Origin: CAYSYM01 sp964435115
GTDB lineage: Bacteria > Chloroflexota > UBA6077 > CF-72
Direction: 5' to 3'
NCBI GenBank assembly: GCA_964435115.1
Contig: CAYSYM010000069.1
Coordinates: forward strand, 1 to 17,597
DNA: 17,597 nucleotides
Below, in pieces: positions 1-6,436 of this stretch; within the stretch, counting starts at the first letter, position 1, and the number at the start of each line of letters is the position of its first letter. Below the pieces are notes generated by a model. That model was not told the origin of the DNA, did no database searches, and saw only the letters and a list, made by a program, of their open reading frames with translations. A program made the position numbers and the translations under genes.

Positions 1-228
1 GACACACACGCCCACCGCGGCCACGTCGTCCCAGGCGACCGCGGCTGCCGCGGCGGCCCGGCGCGCGCCTTCGGCCAGCCGGTCCAGCAGGGCCGCCGGC
101 CGGTCGCGCAGGTCGCGACTCGGCAGCCACTCGCGCGAGCGGACGGTCCCGTTGGGCTCCACCGTGCCGGCGAGCGCCTTCGTCCCGCCCAGGTCGATGG
201 CCACGACCGGCCTGCCGTGCTCCGCCAC
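1..228 (-). CDS. ROK-family sugar kinase (N-terminal fragment, cut by window edge)
   Basis: The reverse strand encodes about 76 residues beginning at a GTG, with the segment VVAIDLGGTKALAGTVEPNG. AIDLGGTK is the phosphate-binding loop (phosphate-1 motif) that opens ROK-family kinases and regulators such as glucokinase. A ROK kinase would phosphorylate a cytoplasmic hexose, or N-acetylhexosamine, with ATP. No N-terminal helix-turn-helix precedes the motif, which favours an enzyme over a ROK repressor. The GTG overlaps the TAG stop of the upstream gene by one base (TAGTG), indicating translational coupling. The catalytic Asp and zinc-binding region lie outside the window, so substrate and integrity cannot be judged. 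It might act on a sugar delivered by the divergent importer at 2306-5676, but that is inference from proximity only. Confidence 0.8.
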   Translation of the reverse strand, partial: MAEHGRPVVAIDLGGTKALAGTVEPNGTVRSREWLPSRDLRDRPAALLDRLAEGARRAAAAAAVAWDDVAAVGVCV

Positions 229-518
229 TAGCGCCCCTGCTGCTCGGGGAACGGCCGCGGCAGGCCGGGCGCGGGGTCCAGGTCGACCAGGTGTGGATAC
301 AGACCCGCCGTGGCGATCAGCAGGTCGCGCAGCGCCGCCGCCGGCACCTCGCCCTCCAGGTCCGCCACGAACGTCAGGTGCTGCTGCGACCCCAGGAACA
401 CCTGCGTCCGCCGGCCCGAGAGCGCATCCACGCAGACGTAGTACAGCCGACAGCCCGGCACCGGCAGCAGGTTGCGGCCCGTCGGGTTCCAGGCGTTGGT
501 GGCGTGGACGCCGCTCAC
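228..518 (-). CDS. hypothetical protein, coupled to the ROK kinase
   Basis: I do not recognise this gene. From the GTG at 518 it encodes about 96 residues, including NAWNPTGRNLLPVPGCRLYY near the N-terminus, then a short alternating hydrophobic stretch (RTQVFLGSQQHLTFVADLEG) and a helical segment (AAALRDLLIATAGLYPHLVD). There is no signal peptide and no membrane helix. The open frame extends upstream to 677, but that extension reads through a palindromic GC-rich repeat (592-611) and translates to biased Gly/Arg/Ala sequence, so I prefer the shorter start. A start at 632 or 677 is not excluded. The stop overlaps the kinase GTG. A role in sugar metabolism is suggested only by the pairing with the ROK kinase. 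Confidence 0.55.
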   Translation of the reverse strand: MSGVHATNAWNPTGRNLLPVPGCRLYYVCVDALSGRRTQVFLGSQQHLTFVADLEGEVPAAALRDLLIATAGLYPHLVDLDPAPGLPRPFPEQQGR

Positions 519-591
519 CTGTCCGGCCGCCGCCAGGCGCCTCGCGTGGGCTCGCGCGGCCTGCGCGCCGGCAAGTGGTCCGTCCCGCCCG

Positions 592-611
592 CCCTCTCCC
601 TGGGCGAGAGG
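592..611. repeat. Short REP-like palindrome (CCTCTC / GAGAGG)
   Basis: Arms CCTCTC (593-598) and GAGAGG (606-611) are separated by a seven-base loop. Palindromes of this appearance often recur between genes in GC-rich bacterial genomes and are commonly mistranslated as peptides like PLAQGEGGR, which is what the overlapping frame gives here. Only one copy is visible, so its repeat status is inference. Confidence 0.4.
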
Positions 612-719
612 ACGCCCACCTGCCTGTCGCACGCCCGGGTCCGAACTGAGTGACCTGCCTCGACCAGCGCCTACCACCGGCGACCCCCAGTGCGCGCTCC
701 GCGCTCATCGTTCCAGCGT

Positions 720-779
720 GCTCGGCACGGGGGCCGCACCAGCAGCCATCCATCCTGAACGCTGGCCCGCGTGCCGAGC
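720..779. other. Long hairpin downstream of the DUF3048 gene
   Basis: GCTCGGCACG (720-729) is perfectly complementary to CGTGCCGAGC (770-779). Inside the 40-base loop a second stem, CCAGC (739-743) with GCTGG (761-765), can form. It lies 38 bases past the minus-strand stop of the DUF3048 gene, a position fitting a transcript end or mRNA-stabilising structure. There is no T-run, so it is not a textbook intrinsic terminator. Confidence 0.45.
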
Positions 780-817
780 CGTGATTGTGTCACACTCGCC
801 CGGCCGGGCCCGCCGCC

Positions 818-1897
818 TCACGCGGCCGCTACCTGGGCGTCGACGGGCACGAGCTGAATCCACACCTGCCCTTCGGGCAGGACGAAGGGGGCACCATCCG
901 CGCGGCGGAACTGCGTGGCCGCGCGGATGGTGCTCTTGCTCCAGGTGAGCGCCACCTGCGTCCCGTCGAGCAGCAGCAGCCCCCTGCCGCTGCCGACTAG
1001 CTGCACGTTCACGCGCAGCGCCTCGTCGCCCGGGATGGGCGTCACGTTCACGTACTGCACGATGACCGACCGCGCGGCGTACTGCTGGCCGGTCACGCCG
1101 TCCGTGTGCGGCTGCCCGTCCATGGAGCGCAAGTAGGTCCTCGCGTCGGCGTCGTAGTCGTACTGCACCACGTAGCGCTCGCCACCCGGGTAGGCGATGC
1201 GGAGGCTGGTGGCCGGCTCGGGCCCTGGCGCCGCCACGCCGAAGGTCAGGCCGGCGGTGCCCGGGCCCGTACTGACGCCGCGGCTCCGCAGCTCGGCGCG
1301 GACGCCCTCGCTGCTCACGAAGGCGTTGTGCGGAGCAACCCGCCGACGGTCGCGCACGAACGCGCCGCTCCCCCTGATCTCGTCCACGTCGGGCAGGTCG
1401 GTCTCGGAGAACGCCACGATGCCTTGCGGGCTGGAGCCGACGTGTACCAGCGGCGTGCGGTACTCGTTGGCCAGGTAGATGAAGTAGTCGCGCGCGCTGC
1501 GTACTGGTCCGATACGGTCGACCTCCACGCCGGCGCGCAGGAACACAGGCATCAGCCGCGGGATGCCCGCCTCGGCCGGGGCTTCGTAGACCACGTCGGC
1601 CTCGCCCAGGCCGACCTGCGGACGCGACGCGGCGATGTTGTCGACCATGACCGCGAAGGGCTGATCGGCAAGGGCGAGCGGCGTCGGGGTGGCGACAGGC
1701 GCGGGGGACGGGCTGGGCGAGGGGCTGGGCGAGGGGCTGGGGGCCAGGCCCGGGCTCGGGCTGGGGACGACGGCGGGACGCACGGATGGTGTGGACGGAG
1801 GCGTGGGCTGGGGCGTCTGGCCCGCGCAGGCGCTCGCCAGCAGCGCGGCGACCGCCGCGGCGAGCCACGCTCGCAGACGCCGGCGGGGCGCTACCAC
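818..1897 (-). CDS. DUF3048 (YerB-type) surface lipoprotein
   Basis: The product is about 359 residues from the GTG at 1897. A lipoprotein signal peptide (basic APRRRLRAW, a hydrophobic AAAVAALLASA, then Cys24) is followed by a Pro/Ser/Thr linker with a run of Ser-Pro pairs (about residues 27-72). The globular part carries hallmark DUF3048 segments: FAVMVDNIAASRPQVGLGEA, DVVYEAPAEAGIPRLMPVF, DRIGPVRSARDYFIYLANEY, and near the C-terminus LTWSKSTIRAATQF and VLPEGQVWIQLVP. The family is typical of Gram-positive bacteria and relatives (B. subtilis YerB); its biochemical role is poorly known, with a cell-surface role assumed. The open frame runs further upstream to 2200, but that extension is Arg/Pro-rich and would bury the signal peptide. 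I chose GTG 1897 because it places the signal at the N-terminus. Confidence 0.88.
   Translation of the reverse strand: MVAPRRRLRAWLAAAVAALLASACAGQTPQPTPPSTPSVRPAVVPSPSPGLAPSPSPSPSPSPSPAPVATPTPLALADQPFAVMVDNIAASRPQVGLGEADVVYEAPAEAGIPRLMPVFLRAGVEVDRIGPVRSARDYFIYLANEYRTPLVHVGSSPQGIVAFSETDLPDVDEIRGSGAFVRDRRRVAPHNAFVSSEGVRAELRSRGVSTGPGTAGLTFGVAAPGPEPATSLRIAYPGGERYVVQYDYDADARTYLRSMDGQPHTDGVTGQQYAARSVIVQYVNVTPIPGDEALRVNVQLVGSGRGLLLLDGTQVALTWSKSTIRAATQFRRADGAPFVLPEGQVWIQLVPVDAQVAAA
1711..1742. repeat. 12-bp tandem repeat encoding Ser-Pro linker
   Basis: The unit GGCTGGGCGAGG occurs twice in tandem (1711-1722, 1723-1734) followed by a partial third copy. On the minus strand it encodes the Ser-Pro repeats of the DUF3048 lipoprotein linker, so copy number may vary between strains. 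Confidence 0.7.
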
Positions 1898-2305
1898 GGT
1901 TGAAGCCTGGCCGGATTCACAGCCCGGGGACCGCACCGGCGCTGATCCTGGGCGCTGGTGGGCCCGCGGGCCGCGCCACCCAGACAGCCAGCACGGAGCG
2001 CCGAGGCCGGGCCGGGTGGGGCGCTGGGGCTGGCGCGCCGACCGCTCACGGGTTCGCATGTCACGCAGAAGGTAGCCGTTCGGCCGCGGCGGCACCAAGG
2101 CCGAGCCCGTGGCCCACGGCTCAGCCCCGCGCAATGCTGAGGCGGCCGTCGTGCTGGCCCCTCCCGGGCAGGCGTGAAGCGCGGGGCCGTTTCCCCACAC
2201 GCCGCTGCCTGCACGTCCCGGCCGTGGCGCGGAACCTGCGAACGCTTGACAGTCCGTCGGCTTTCCCTTGGAATGGGGGCACAGGCCCAGGTCAAGGAGG
2301 ACTCT
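1898..2305. other. Divergent intergenic region between DUF3048 and ABC importer
   Basis: These 408 bases separate two divergent genes. The right end holds the importer promoter (2246-2274) and ribosome-binding site (AAGGAGG, 2294-2300). I found no clear promoter for the DUF3048 gene in the left end; an AGG ending eight bases before its GTG is the only ribosome-binding hint. Open frames across the region are biased and show no domain. No tRNA or riboswitch was recognised. Confidence 0.5.
2246..2274 (+). promoter_or_regulatory. Housekeeping-type promoter of the sugar ABC importer
   Basis: A perfect -35 hexamer TTGACA (2246-2251) is followed after 17 bases by TGGAAT (2269-2274), a -10 element with two mismatches to TATAAT. 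The predicted start near 2281 would give a leader of about 25 bases containing AAGGAGG (2294-2300), five bases before the ATG. Confidence 0.6.
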
Positions 2306-3775
2306 ATGGACCCTGAACGTCCGCGCCGCGCCTTGAGCCGGCGATCATTCCTGTTCGCTGCGATGGGCGTGACGGGAGCCGGGCTGCTCGCCGCGTGCGC
2401 GCCGGCGGCCCAGCCCACGCCGACGACCGCCCCACCCAAGCCCACGGTGCCCCCACCCTCACCCGCCCCGGCCGTCTCGCCCAGCCCGGCCGCTAAGCCC
2501 TCGCCCAGCCCGGCGGCGGTCGCCTCGCCTTCCCCCGTCGCGTACACGCTCGAGAACCCGCCCGCCGTCGCCAACGCCGCCGCCGCCAGGCAGTACAGCG
2601 GCCAGCGGCTCACCTACTACGGCGACGGCGTCGGCATTGGTAACGACCTGGACAAGGCGCTGGCCGGGCGATTCACGCGGGAGACCGACGTCCAGGTGAA
2701 CGTGGTGGCTCGCCCCCAGAGCGCCACCGACACGTACGCCCAGTACCAGCGCTTCTTCCAGGGCCAGTCGCCCGACCTGGACGTGTTCATGGTCGACGTG
2801 ATCTGGCCGGCCGCCTTCGCGCCCCACCTGGTCGACCTGAGCCCGAAGCTGGGGAACGAGGCCCGGCAGCACTACCAGACGATCGTGGAGAACAACACCA
2901 TCGATGGCAAGCTGGTGGGCATCCCGTGGTTCGGCGACTTTGGCATGCTCTACTACCGCACCGACCTGCTCCAGAAGTACGGTTTGAGCGCGCCGCCCAA
3001 GACGTGGGACGAGCTCCAGCAGCAGGCGCAGCGGATCGTGGACGGCGAAAAGGGCAGCAATCCCAACTTCACCGGTTTCGTCTTCCAGGGCAACGCCTAC
3101 GAGGGCCTGACCACGAACGCCCTCGAGTGGCTGGCCTCGAGCGGTGGCGGGACGATCATCGAGAATGGCAAGGTCACCGTCAACAACCCGCAGGCCGTGG
3201 CCATCCTGAACAAGGCCAGGGGCTGGATCGGCACCATCGCCCCGCGTGGCGTGACCTCCTACCAGGAGGAGGAGGCACGGAACGCCTTCCAGAGCGGCAG
3301 CTCGGCCTTCATGCGCAACTGGCCCTACGCCTACTCGCTCGGCAACAAGGACGATTCGCCCGTGAAGGGCAAGTTTGACGTGGCGCCGCTGCCGGCTCAG
3401 CCGGGCAACCGGTCTTCGGGCACGGTGGGTGGCTGGCAGCTCTCCGTCTCCCGGTACTCACGGAGCCAGGACGCAGCGATCGAGTTCGTGCGCTACCTGG
3501 CCAGCCCCGAGGTCCAGACGTATCGCGGCGTCGTGGGCAGCTTCGTGCCCACCATCCCCAGCGTGGCCGAGCGGCCCGAGGTCATCCGCGCGCAGCCGTA
3601 CCTGAAGAACCTGGCCGACGTGGTCCGCGTCACCCGGCCCTCGCGGGAGACGGGCGAGCGGTACAACGAGGCCTCGACCGCGTTCTTCCAGGGGGTCAAC
3701 CAGATCCTCAACGGCACGGACGCGGCCCAGGTCCTGCCGCAGATGCAGCAGCGCATCGAGCGGGTGATCCAGTAG
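2306..3775 (+). CDS. ABC sugar-binding lipoprotein (family 1 extracellular solute-binding protein)
   Basis: The 489-residue product starts at an ATG five bases after AAGGAGG. The N-terminus is a Tat-type lipoprotein signal: LSRRSFLF with twin Arg at residues 12-13, a hydrophobic stretch, and lipobox LLAAC with Cys31. A Pro/Ser/Thr linker (about 34-80) tethers the binding domain. Segments typical of family 1 binding proteins for maltose/trehalose-type sugars are DVFMVDVIWPAAFAPHLVDL, LVGIPWFGDFGMLYYRTDLL and APPKTWDELQQQAQRI. It would capture an oligosaccharide or alpha-glucoside outside the membrane and deliver it to the two permeases downstream. The exact sugar cannot be read from the sequence; trehalose/maltose (LpqY/ThuE-like) is my best guess. 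Confidence 0.92.
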   Translation: MDPERPRRALSRRSFLFAAMGVTGAGLLAACAPAAQPTPTTAPPKPTVPPPSPAPAVSPSPAAKPSPSPAAVASPSPVAYTLENPPAVANAAAARQYSGQRLTYYGDGVGIGNDLDKALAGRFTRETDVQVNVVARPQSATDTYAQYQRFFQGQSPDLDVFMVDVIWPAAFAPHLVDLSPKLGNEARQHYQTIVENNTIDGKLVGIPWFGDFGMLYYRTDLLQKYGLSAPPKTWDELQQQAQRIVDGEKGSNPNFTGFVFQGNAYEGLTTNALEWLASSGGGTIIENGKVTVNNPQAVAILNKARGWIGTIAPRGVTSYQEEEARNAFQSGSSAFMRNWPYAYSLGNKDDSPVKGKFDVAPLPAQPGNRSSGTVGGWQLSVSRYSRSQDAAIEFVRYLASPEVQTYRGVVGSFVPTIPSVAERPEVIRAQPYLKNLADVVRVTRPSRETGERYNEASTAFFQGVNQILNGTDAAQVLPQMQQRIERVIQ

Positions 3776-3832
3776 CTCGCCCGCGGGCAGCCACGTGCGG
3801 ACCGGACCCGCCACCACGCCAGCGCTCCGGCC

Positions 3833-3871
3833 GGAGACGGGCAGGGAGCCCCGGCTTTCCCGCCCGTCTCC
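3833..3871 (+). other. Strong hairpin between binding-protein and permease genes
   Basis: GGAGACGGGC (3833-3842) pairs perfectly with GCCCGTCTCC (3862-3871). After a one-base bulge the stem continues with GGG/CCC and a small AGCC/GGCT inner stem. There is no T-run after it. It sits in the 111-base gap after the binding-protein stop and 15 bases before the permease start, where a barrier to exonucleases or a partial terminator would allow more binding protein than permease to be made, as known for malE-malF in E. coli. Confidence 0.65.
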
Positions 3872-3886
3872 AGGGCGCGGCCGACC

Positions 3887-4828
3887 ATGAGTCTCCAGGC
3901 ACAGACCCGCGCCCGAGCCGCGGGGGTGGCGGTGCCCCGGCGCGCCACGACCGCGCTGGAACGCCGCCAGGCGCGGCTCGCCTGGCTGCTGCTGTTGCCA
4001 TCCCTGGCCGTGGTCGCCCTCGTGGCGATCGTCCCGCTCTTCGCGACGATCTCGCAGAGCTTCACCGACGCCCGGCTCGCCAGCGTGCGGCCGGTCCAGG
4101 TTGTGGGCCTGCGGAACTACACGGAGCTGCTGCGGGATGGGTTCTTCTTGCAGTCCATCCGGGTGACCGTCGTCTTCACCGTGATTACCGTCGCCTTCGA
4201 GTTCGTCCTGGGTCTGGTCATCGCCCTGGTGGTGAACTCGAACTTCAAAGGGCGAGGCGTGACGCGCGCGGTCATGCTCATCCCCTGGGCCGTCCTGACC
4301 GTCGTCTCGGCCCAGATGTGGAAGTGGATGTACCACGACATCTACGGCGTCTTCAACGACCTGCTCGTCAACCGGCTGGGCCTGCTGGAGCGGAACGTGG
4401 CCTGGATCGCCGACCCGGCGACGTCGCTGCCGGCCATCGCCGCGGTGGACATCTGGAAGACCACCCCGTTCGTGGCCCTGCTGCTGCTGGCTGGACTGCA
4501 GGTCATTCCCGCGGATGTGTATGAGGCGGCCACGGTCGACGGCGCCAACCGCTTCCAGCAGTTCTGGAACGTCACGCTGCCGCTCCTGCGGCCAGCGATC
4601 CTGGTGACACTCATCTTCCGCACGCTCGACGCCCTGCGCGCGTTCGACGTCTTCTACGTGATGTTCGGGAACCGGCCGGACACCATGAGCATGGCGGTCT
4701 ACGCGCAGCAGAGCATCGTCGCCTTCTCGGACGTCGGGTACGGGGGCGCCATCAGCGTCGCCATCTTCGTGGTGATCGGCATCTTCGTGGTGGCCTACGT
4801 CACCCTGCTGAAGGTGGAGCGCGGGTGA
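3887..4828 (+). CDS. ABC sugar permease, MalF/UgpA/SugA type
   Basis: The 313-residue integral membrane protein has a basic N-terminus (about 1-32) and then roughly six hydrophobic segments, the first being AWLLLLPSLAVVALVAIVPL (about 32-51). The ATPase-docking EAA loop is clear at residues 213-232, including EAATVDGANRFQQFWNVTLP. PAIAAVDIWKTTPFVALLLL and FDVFYVMFGNRPDTMSMAVY are typical of the first permease of carbohydrate importers. It pairs with the next gene to form the channel. The start region has only a weak ribosome-binding site (GGG 11 bases upstream). The gene ends in a GTGA overlap with the next permease, a sign of translational coupling. Confidence 0.92.
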   Translation: MSLQAQTRARAAGVAVPRRATTALERRQARLAWLLLLPSLAVVALVAIVPLFATISQSFTDARLASVRPVQVVGLRNYTELLRDGFFLQSIRVTVVFTVITVAFEFVLGLVIALVVNSNFKGRGVTRAVMLIPWAVLTVVSAQMWKWMYHDIYGVFNDLLVNRLGLLERNVAWIADPATSLPAIAAVDIWKTTPFVALLLLAGLQVIPADVYEAATVDGANRFQQFWNVTLPLLRPAILVTLIFRTLDALRAFDVFYVMFGNRPDTMSMAVYAQQSIVAFSDVGYGGAISVAIFVVIGIFVVAYVTLLKVERG

Positions 4829-5676
4829 CTCGCCGGCAGGTCGACCTCGCCAGCCGGGCGCTCTTCTACCTGCTGCTGCTGGCCATCTACGCCTACATCA
4901 TCTTCCCCTTCTACTGGGCGGTGCGCTCGTCGGTGACGCCCGACAACGAGCTGTTCGCGACGCCGGTCAGCTACTGGCCCAGCCAGCCGACGCTGGCGAA
5001 CTTCCAGGCGGTCCTCGGCAGCGGCGAGTTCCAGCGGGCGCTGCTGAACTCCACCCTGGTGGCGGCGGCCGTGACCGCGCTGTCTCTGGCCATCGGCGTC
5101 CTCGGCTCCTATGCGCTCGGGCGGTTCCGGTTCCCGGGCCGGCTGCCCATCATGTACCTGATCCTGTCGATGACCATGTTCCCGTCGATCGCGGTCCTGA
5201 GCGCGCTGTTCGTCCGCGTGACGCAGTTCGGCCTCTACAACACCCTGACCGCGCTCATCCTGACCTACCTCATCTTCACGCTGCCGTTCACGGTGTGGGT
5301 GCTGACGAGCTTCTTCGAGGCGATGCCGCGCGAGCTGGAGGAGGCGGCGTACGTGGATGGCGCGACCCCGCTGCAGACGCTGTTCCGCGTGATGCTGCCA
5401 CTGGTCGCCCCGGGGCTGGTGACCACCGGGCTCCTGGCCTTCATCGCCGCCTGGAACGAGTTCCTCTTCGCCCTCTCGTTCACCCAGACGCCAGACAAGC
5501 GCACGGTCCCGCTGGCCATCTTCAGCTTCAGCACCTCGACCGCCGGCGGGTTCGAGATCCCGTGGGGCCAGATCATGGCTGCCACGGTGATCGTCACCGT
5601 GCCGCTGGTGGCGCTGACGCTGATCTTCCAGCGCCGCATCCTGGCCGGCCTCACCGCGGGGGCGGTCAAGGGGTAG
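4825..5676 (+). CDS. ABC sugar permease, MalG/UgpE/SugB type
   Basis: The 283-residue membrane protein begins at a GTG overlapping the stop of the preceding permease by four bases. Hydrophobic segments include LFYLLLLAIYAYIIFPFYWA near the N-terminus. The EAA loop lies at residues 173-192 (EAAYVDGATPLQTLFRVMLP) and contacts the ATPase. The C-terminus (IFQRRILAGLTAGAVKG) matches the conserved end of MalG-type permeases. With the preceding permease it forms the transmembrane pore of the importer. No ATP-binding subunit is encoded beside it; a multi-task MsmK/MsmX/SugC-like ATPase encoded elsewhere is inferred. Confidence 0.92.
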   Translation: MTRRQVDLASRALFYLLLLAIYAYIIFPFYWAVRSSVTPDNELFATPVSYWPSQPTLANFQAVLGSGEFQRALLNSTLVAAAVTALSLAIGVLGSYALGRFRFPGRLPIMYLILSMTMFPSIAVLSALFVRVTQFGLYNTLTALILTYLIFTLPFTVWVLTSFFEAMPRELEEAAYVDGATPLQTLFRVMLPLVAPGLVTTGLLAFIAAWNEFLFALSFTQTPDKRTVPLAIFSFSTSTAGGFEIPWGQIMAATVIVTVPLVALTLIFQRRILAGLTAGAVKG

Positions 5677-5686
5677 AGCAGGCGCT

Positions 5687-5701
5687 GGCACGGCGCGTGC
5701 C
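5687..5701 (+). other. Small perfect hairpin after the permease operon
   Basis: GGCACG (5687-5692) and CGTGCC (5696-5701) form a six-bp stem with a three-base loop, ten bases past the stop of the second permease. No T-run follows, so it may mark the 3' end of the importer mRNA but is not a canonical terminator. Confidence 0.4.
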
Positions 5702-5713
5702 CGCGGTGAGGTG

Positions 5714-5719
5714 TAGGAT
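5714..5719 (+). promoter_or_regulatory. Candidate -10 element for hsp20
   Basis: TAGGAT matches the TAnnnT form of a sigma-70 -10 box. No matching -35 is visible 17 bases upstream. A purine-rich ribosome-binding stretch (GAGGAAAGAGGG) lies between it and the ATG at 5746. I see no CIRCE (HrcA) or HspR operator here. Confidence 0.35.
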
Positions 5720-5745
5720 CAAGCTGAGGAAAGAGGGATCGAGCG

Positions 5746-6369
5746 ATGGGACCAGAGCGGTGGGACCCCTTCCGGGAGATGGTGACGCTGCGGGACGCCA
5801 TGGACCGCCTCCTCCAGCAGGGGCTGGCACGCCCGGGCGGCCTGCTGGCGGGGATCGCCGGCGCAGGCTCCATCCCGCTTGATGTCGCCGAACGGGACGA
5901 CGCGTTCGTGGTGAAGGCGGCCATCCCGGGTGCGAAGCCCGACGACGTGGAGGTCACCGTCCGCGGTGACACCCTGGCGATCCGCGTCGAGACGAAGCCG
6001 GAGGAGGACCGGCCAGGGCAGCGGTGGCTCATGCGGGAGCGACCGGTCGGGACCGCCGAGCGCTCGATCAACCTGCCCGTGGCGGTCGAAGCCGAGCGCG
6101 CCCAGGCGCAGTACGAGAGCGGCGTCCTGACCCTCACGCTGCCCAAGGCGGAGCGGGCGCGGCCGCACCGCGTGCCGGTCGGCGGCACCCGCTCCGCCGC
6201 GGGTGGCCCGAGGGACGAGGACGTCGGCACGTGGCAGGCCAGGGCGACGACGTCGGACGCCGGCCAGGGCGGGCCGGACGCTACCGCCGGCGGCGACCGG
6301 GTCACCGAGCAATCCCAGGCGTCGTTCCCGGCCAGCGACCCACCGTCCTGGACACCCGAGAGGCTGTAG
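5746..6369 (+). CDS. Hsp20/alpha-crystallin small heat-shock protein with extended C-terminal tail
   Basis: The 207-residue product starts with a typical sHSP N-terminus (RWDPFREMVTLRDAMDRLL). The alpha-crystallin domain spans about residues 43-135: PLDVAERDDAFVVKAAIPGA, then DDVEVTVRGDTLAIRVETK, and the signature GVLTLTLPK (126-134). VPV at 143-145 stands where the IxI/V assembly motif is expected. Small Hsps are ATP-independent holdases that bind unfolding proteins in the cytoplasm. Unusually, a polar tail of about 60 residues (146-207) follows, ending with SQASFPASDPPSWTPERL. The core domain is secure; the tail has no assigned function. Weak ribosome-binding purines precede the ATG. Confidence 0.92.
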   Translation: MGPERWDPFREMVTLRDAMDRLLQQGLARPGGLLAGIAGAGSIPLDVAERDDAFVVKAAIPGAKPDDVEVTVRGDTLAIRVETKPEEDRPGQRWLMRERPVGTAERSINLPVAVEAERAQAQYESGVLTLTLPKAERARPHRVPVGGTRSAAGGPRDEDVGTWQARATTSDAGQGGPDATAGGDRVTEQSQASFPASDPPSWTPERL

Positions 6370-6385
6370 CGCGCCCCACGCTGAA

Positions 6386-6408
6386 GGCGTGCGCCCGCCT
6401 TTCACGCC
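6386..6408 (+). other. Hairpin between hsp20 and the sulfurtransferase gene
   Basis: GGCGTG (6386-6391) and CACGCC (6403-6408) form a six-bp stem with an 11-base loop, 17 bases after the hsp20 stop. It may mark the end of the hsp20 transcript; there is no T-run. Confidence 0.35.
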
Positions 6409-6423
6409 TACGGCCCGCTCCGG

Positions 6424-6429
6424 TAGCCT
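6424..6429 (+). promoter_or_regulatory. Candidate -10 element giving a leaderless sulfurtransferase mRNA
   Basis: TAGCCT (TAnnnT form) ends seven bases before the ATG at 6437. That spacing would place the transcription start at or next to the A of the ATG. No Shine-Dalgarno sequence is visible between them, which fits a leaderless transcript. Confidence 0.45.
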
Positions 6430-6436
6430 TGACCGC

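Larger units (their letters stand above)
519..817. other. Intergenic stretch with two inverted repeats
   Basis: This stretch lies between the DUF3048 gene and the small hypothetical gene, both on the minus strand. It holds a short REP-like palindrome (592-611) and a long imperfect hairpin (720-779). The open frames crossing it have biased composition and no recognisable domain. I see no convincing promoter or RNA gene in it. Confidence 0.5.

Noticed and set aside
519..677. N-terminal extension of the small hypothetical gene
   Set aside because: The extension translates a palindromic repeat and biased Gly/Arg/Ala sequence. It cannot be fully excluded, but the start at 518 is simpler.
782..795. 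CRP/FNR-like GTGA-N5-TCAC site
   Set aside because: The half-sites have spacing five rather than six, and no promoter faces it in either direction.
2051..2075. Possible tRNA T-arm (GGGTTCGCA)
   Set aside because: No acceptor, D or anticodon stems can be formed around it.
1891..2613. 240-residue minus-strand frame across the divergent promoter region
   Set aside because: It overlaps the well-supported binding-protein signal and linker antisense and shows no domain.
4795..5691. 298-residue antisense frame over the second permease
   Set aside because: His/Arg/Gln-rich antisense shadow; the plus strand encodes a clear permease.
5677..5745. Search for CIRCE or HspR heat-shock operators before hsp20
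   Set aside because: No inverted repeat of either type is present; only a small hairpin and a weak -10 are seen.
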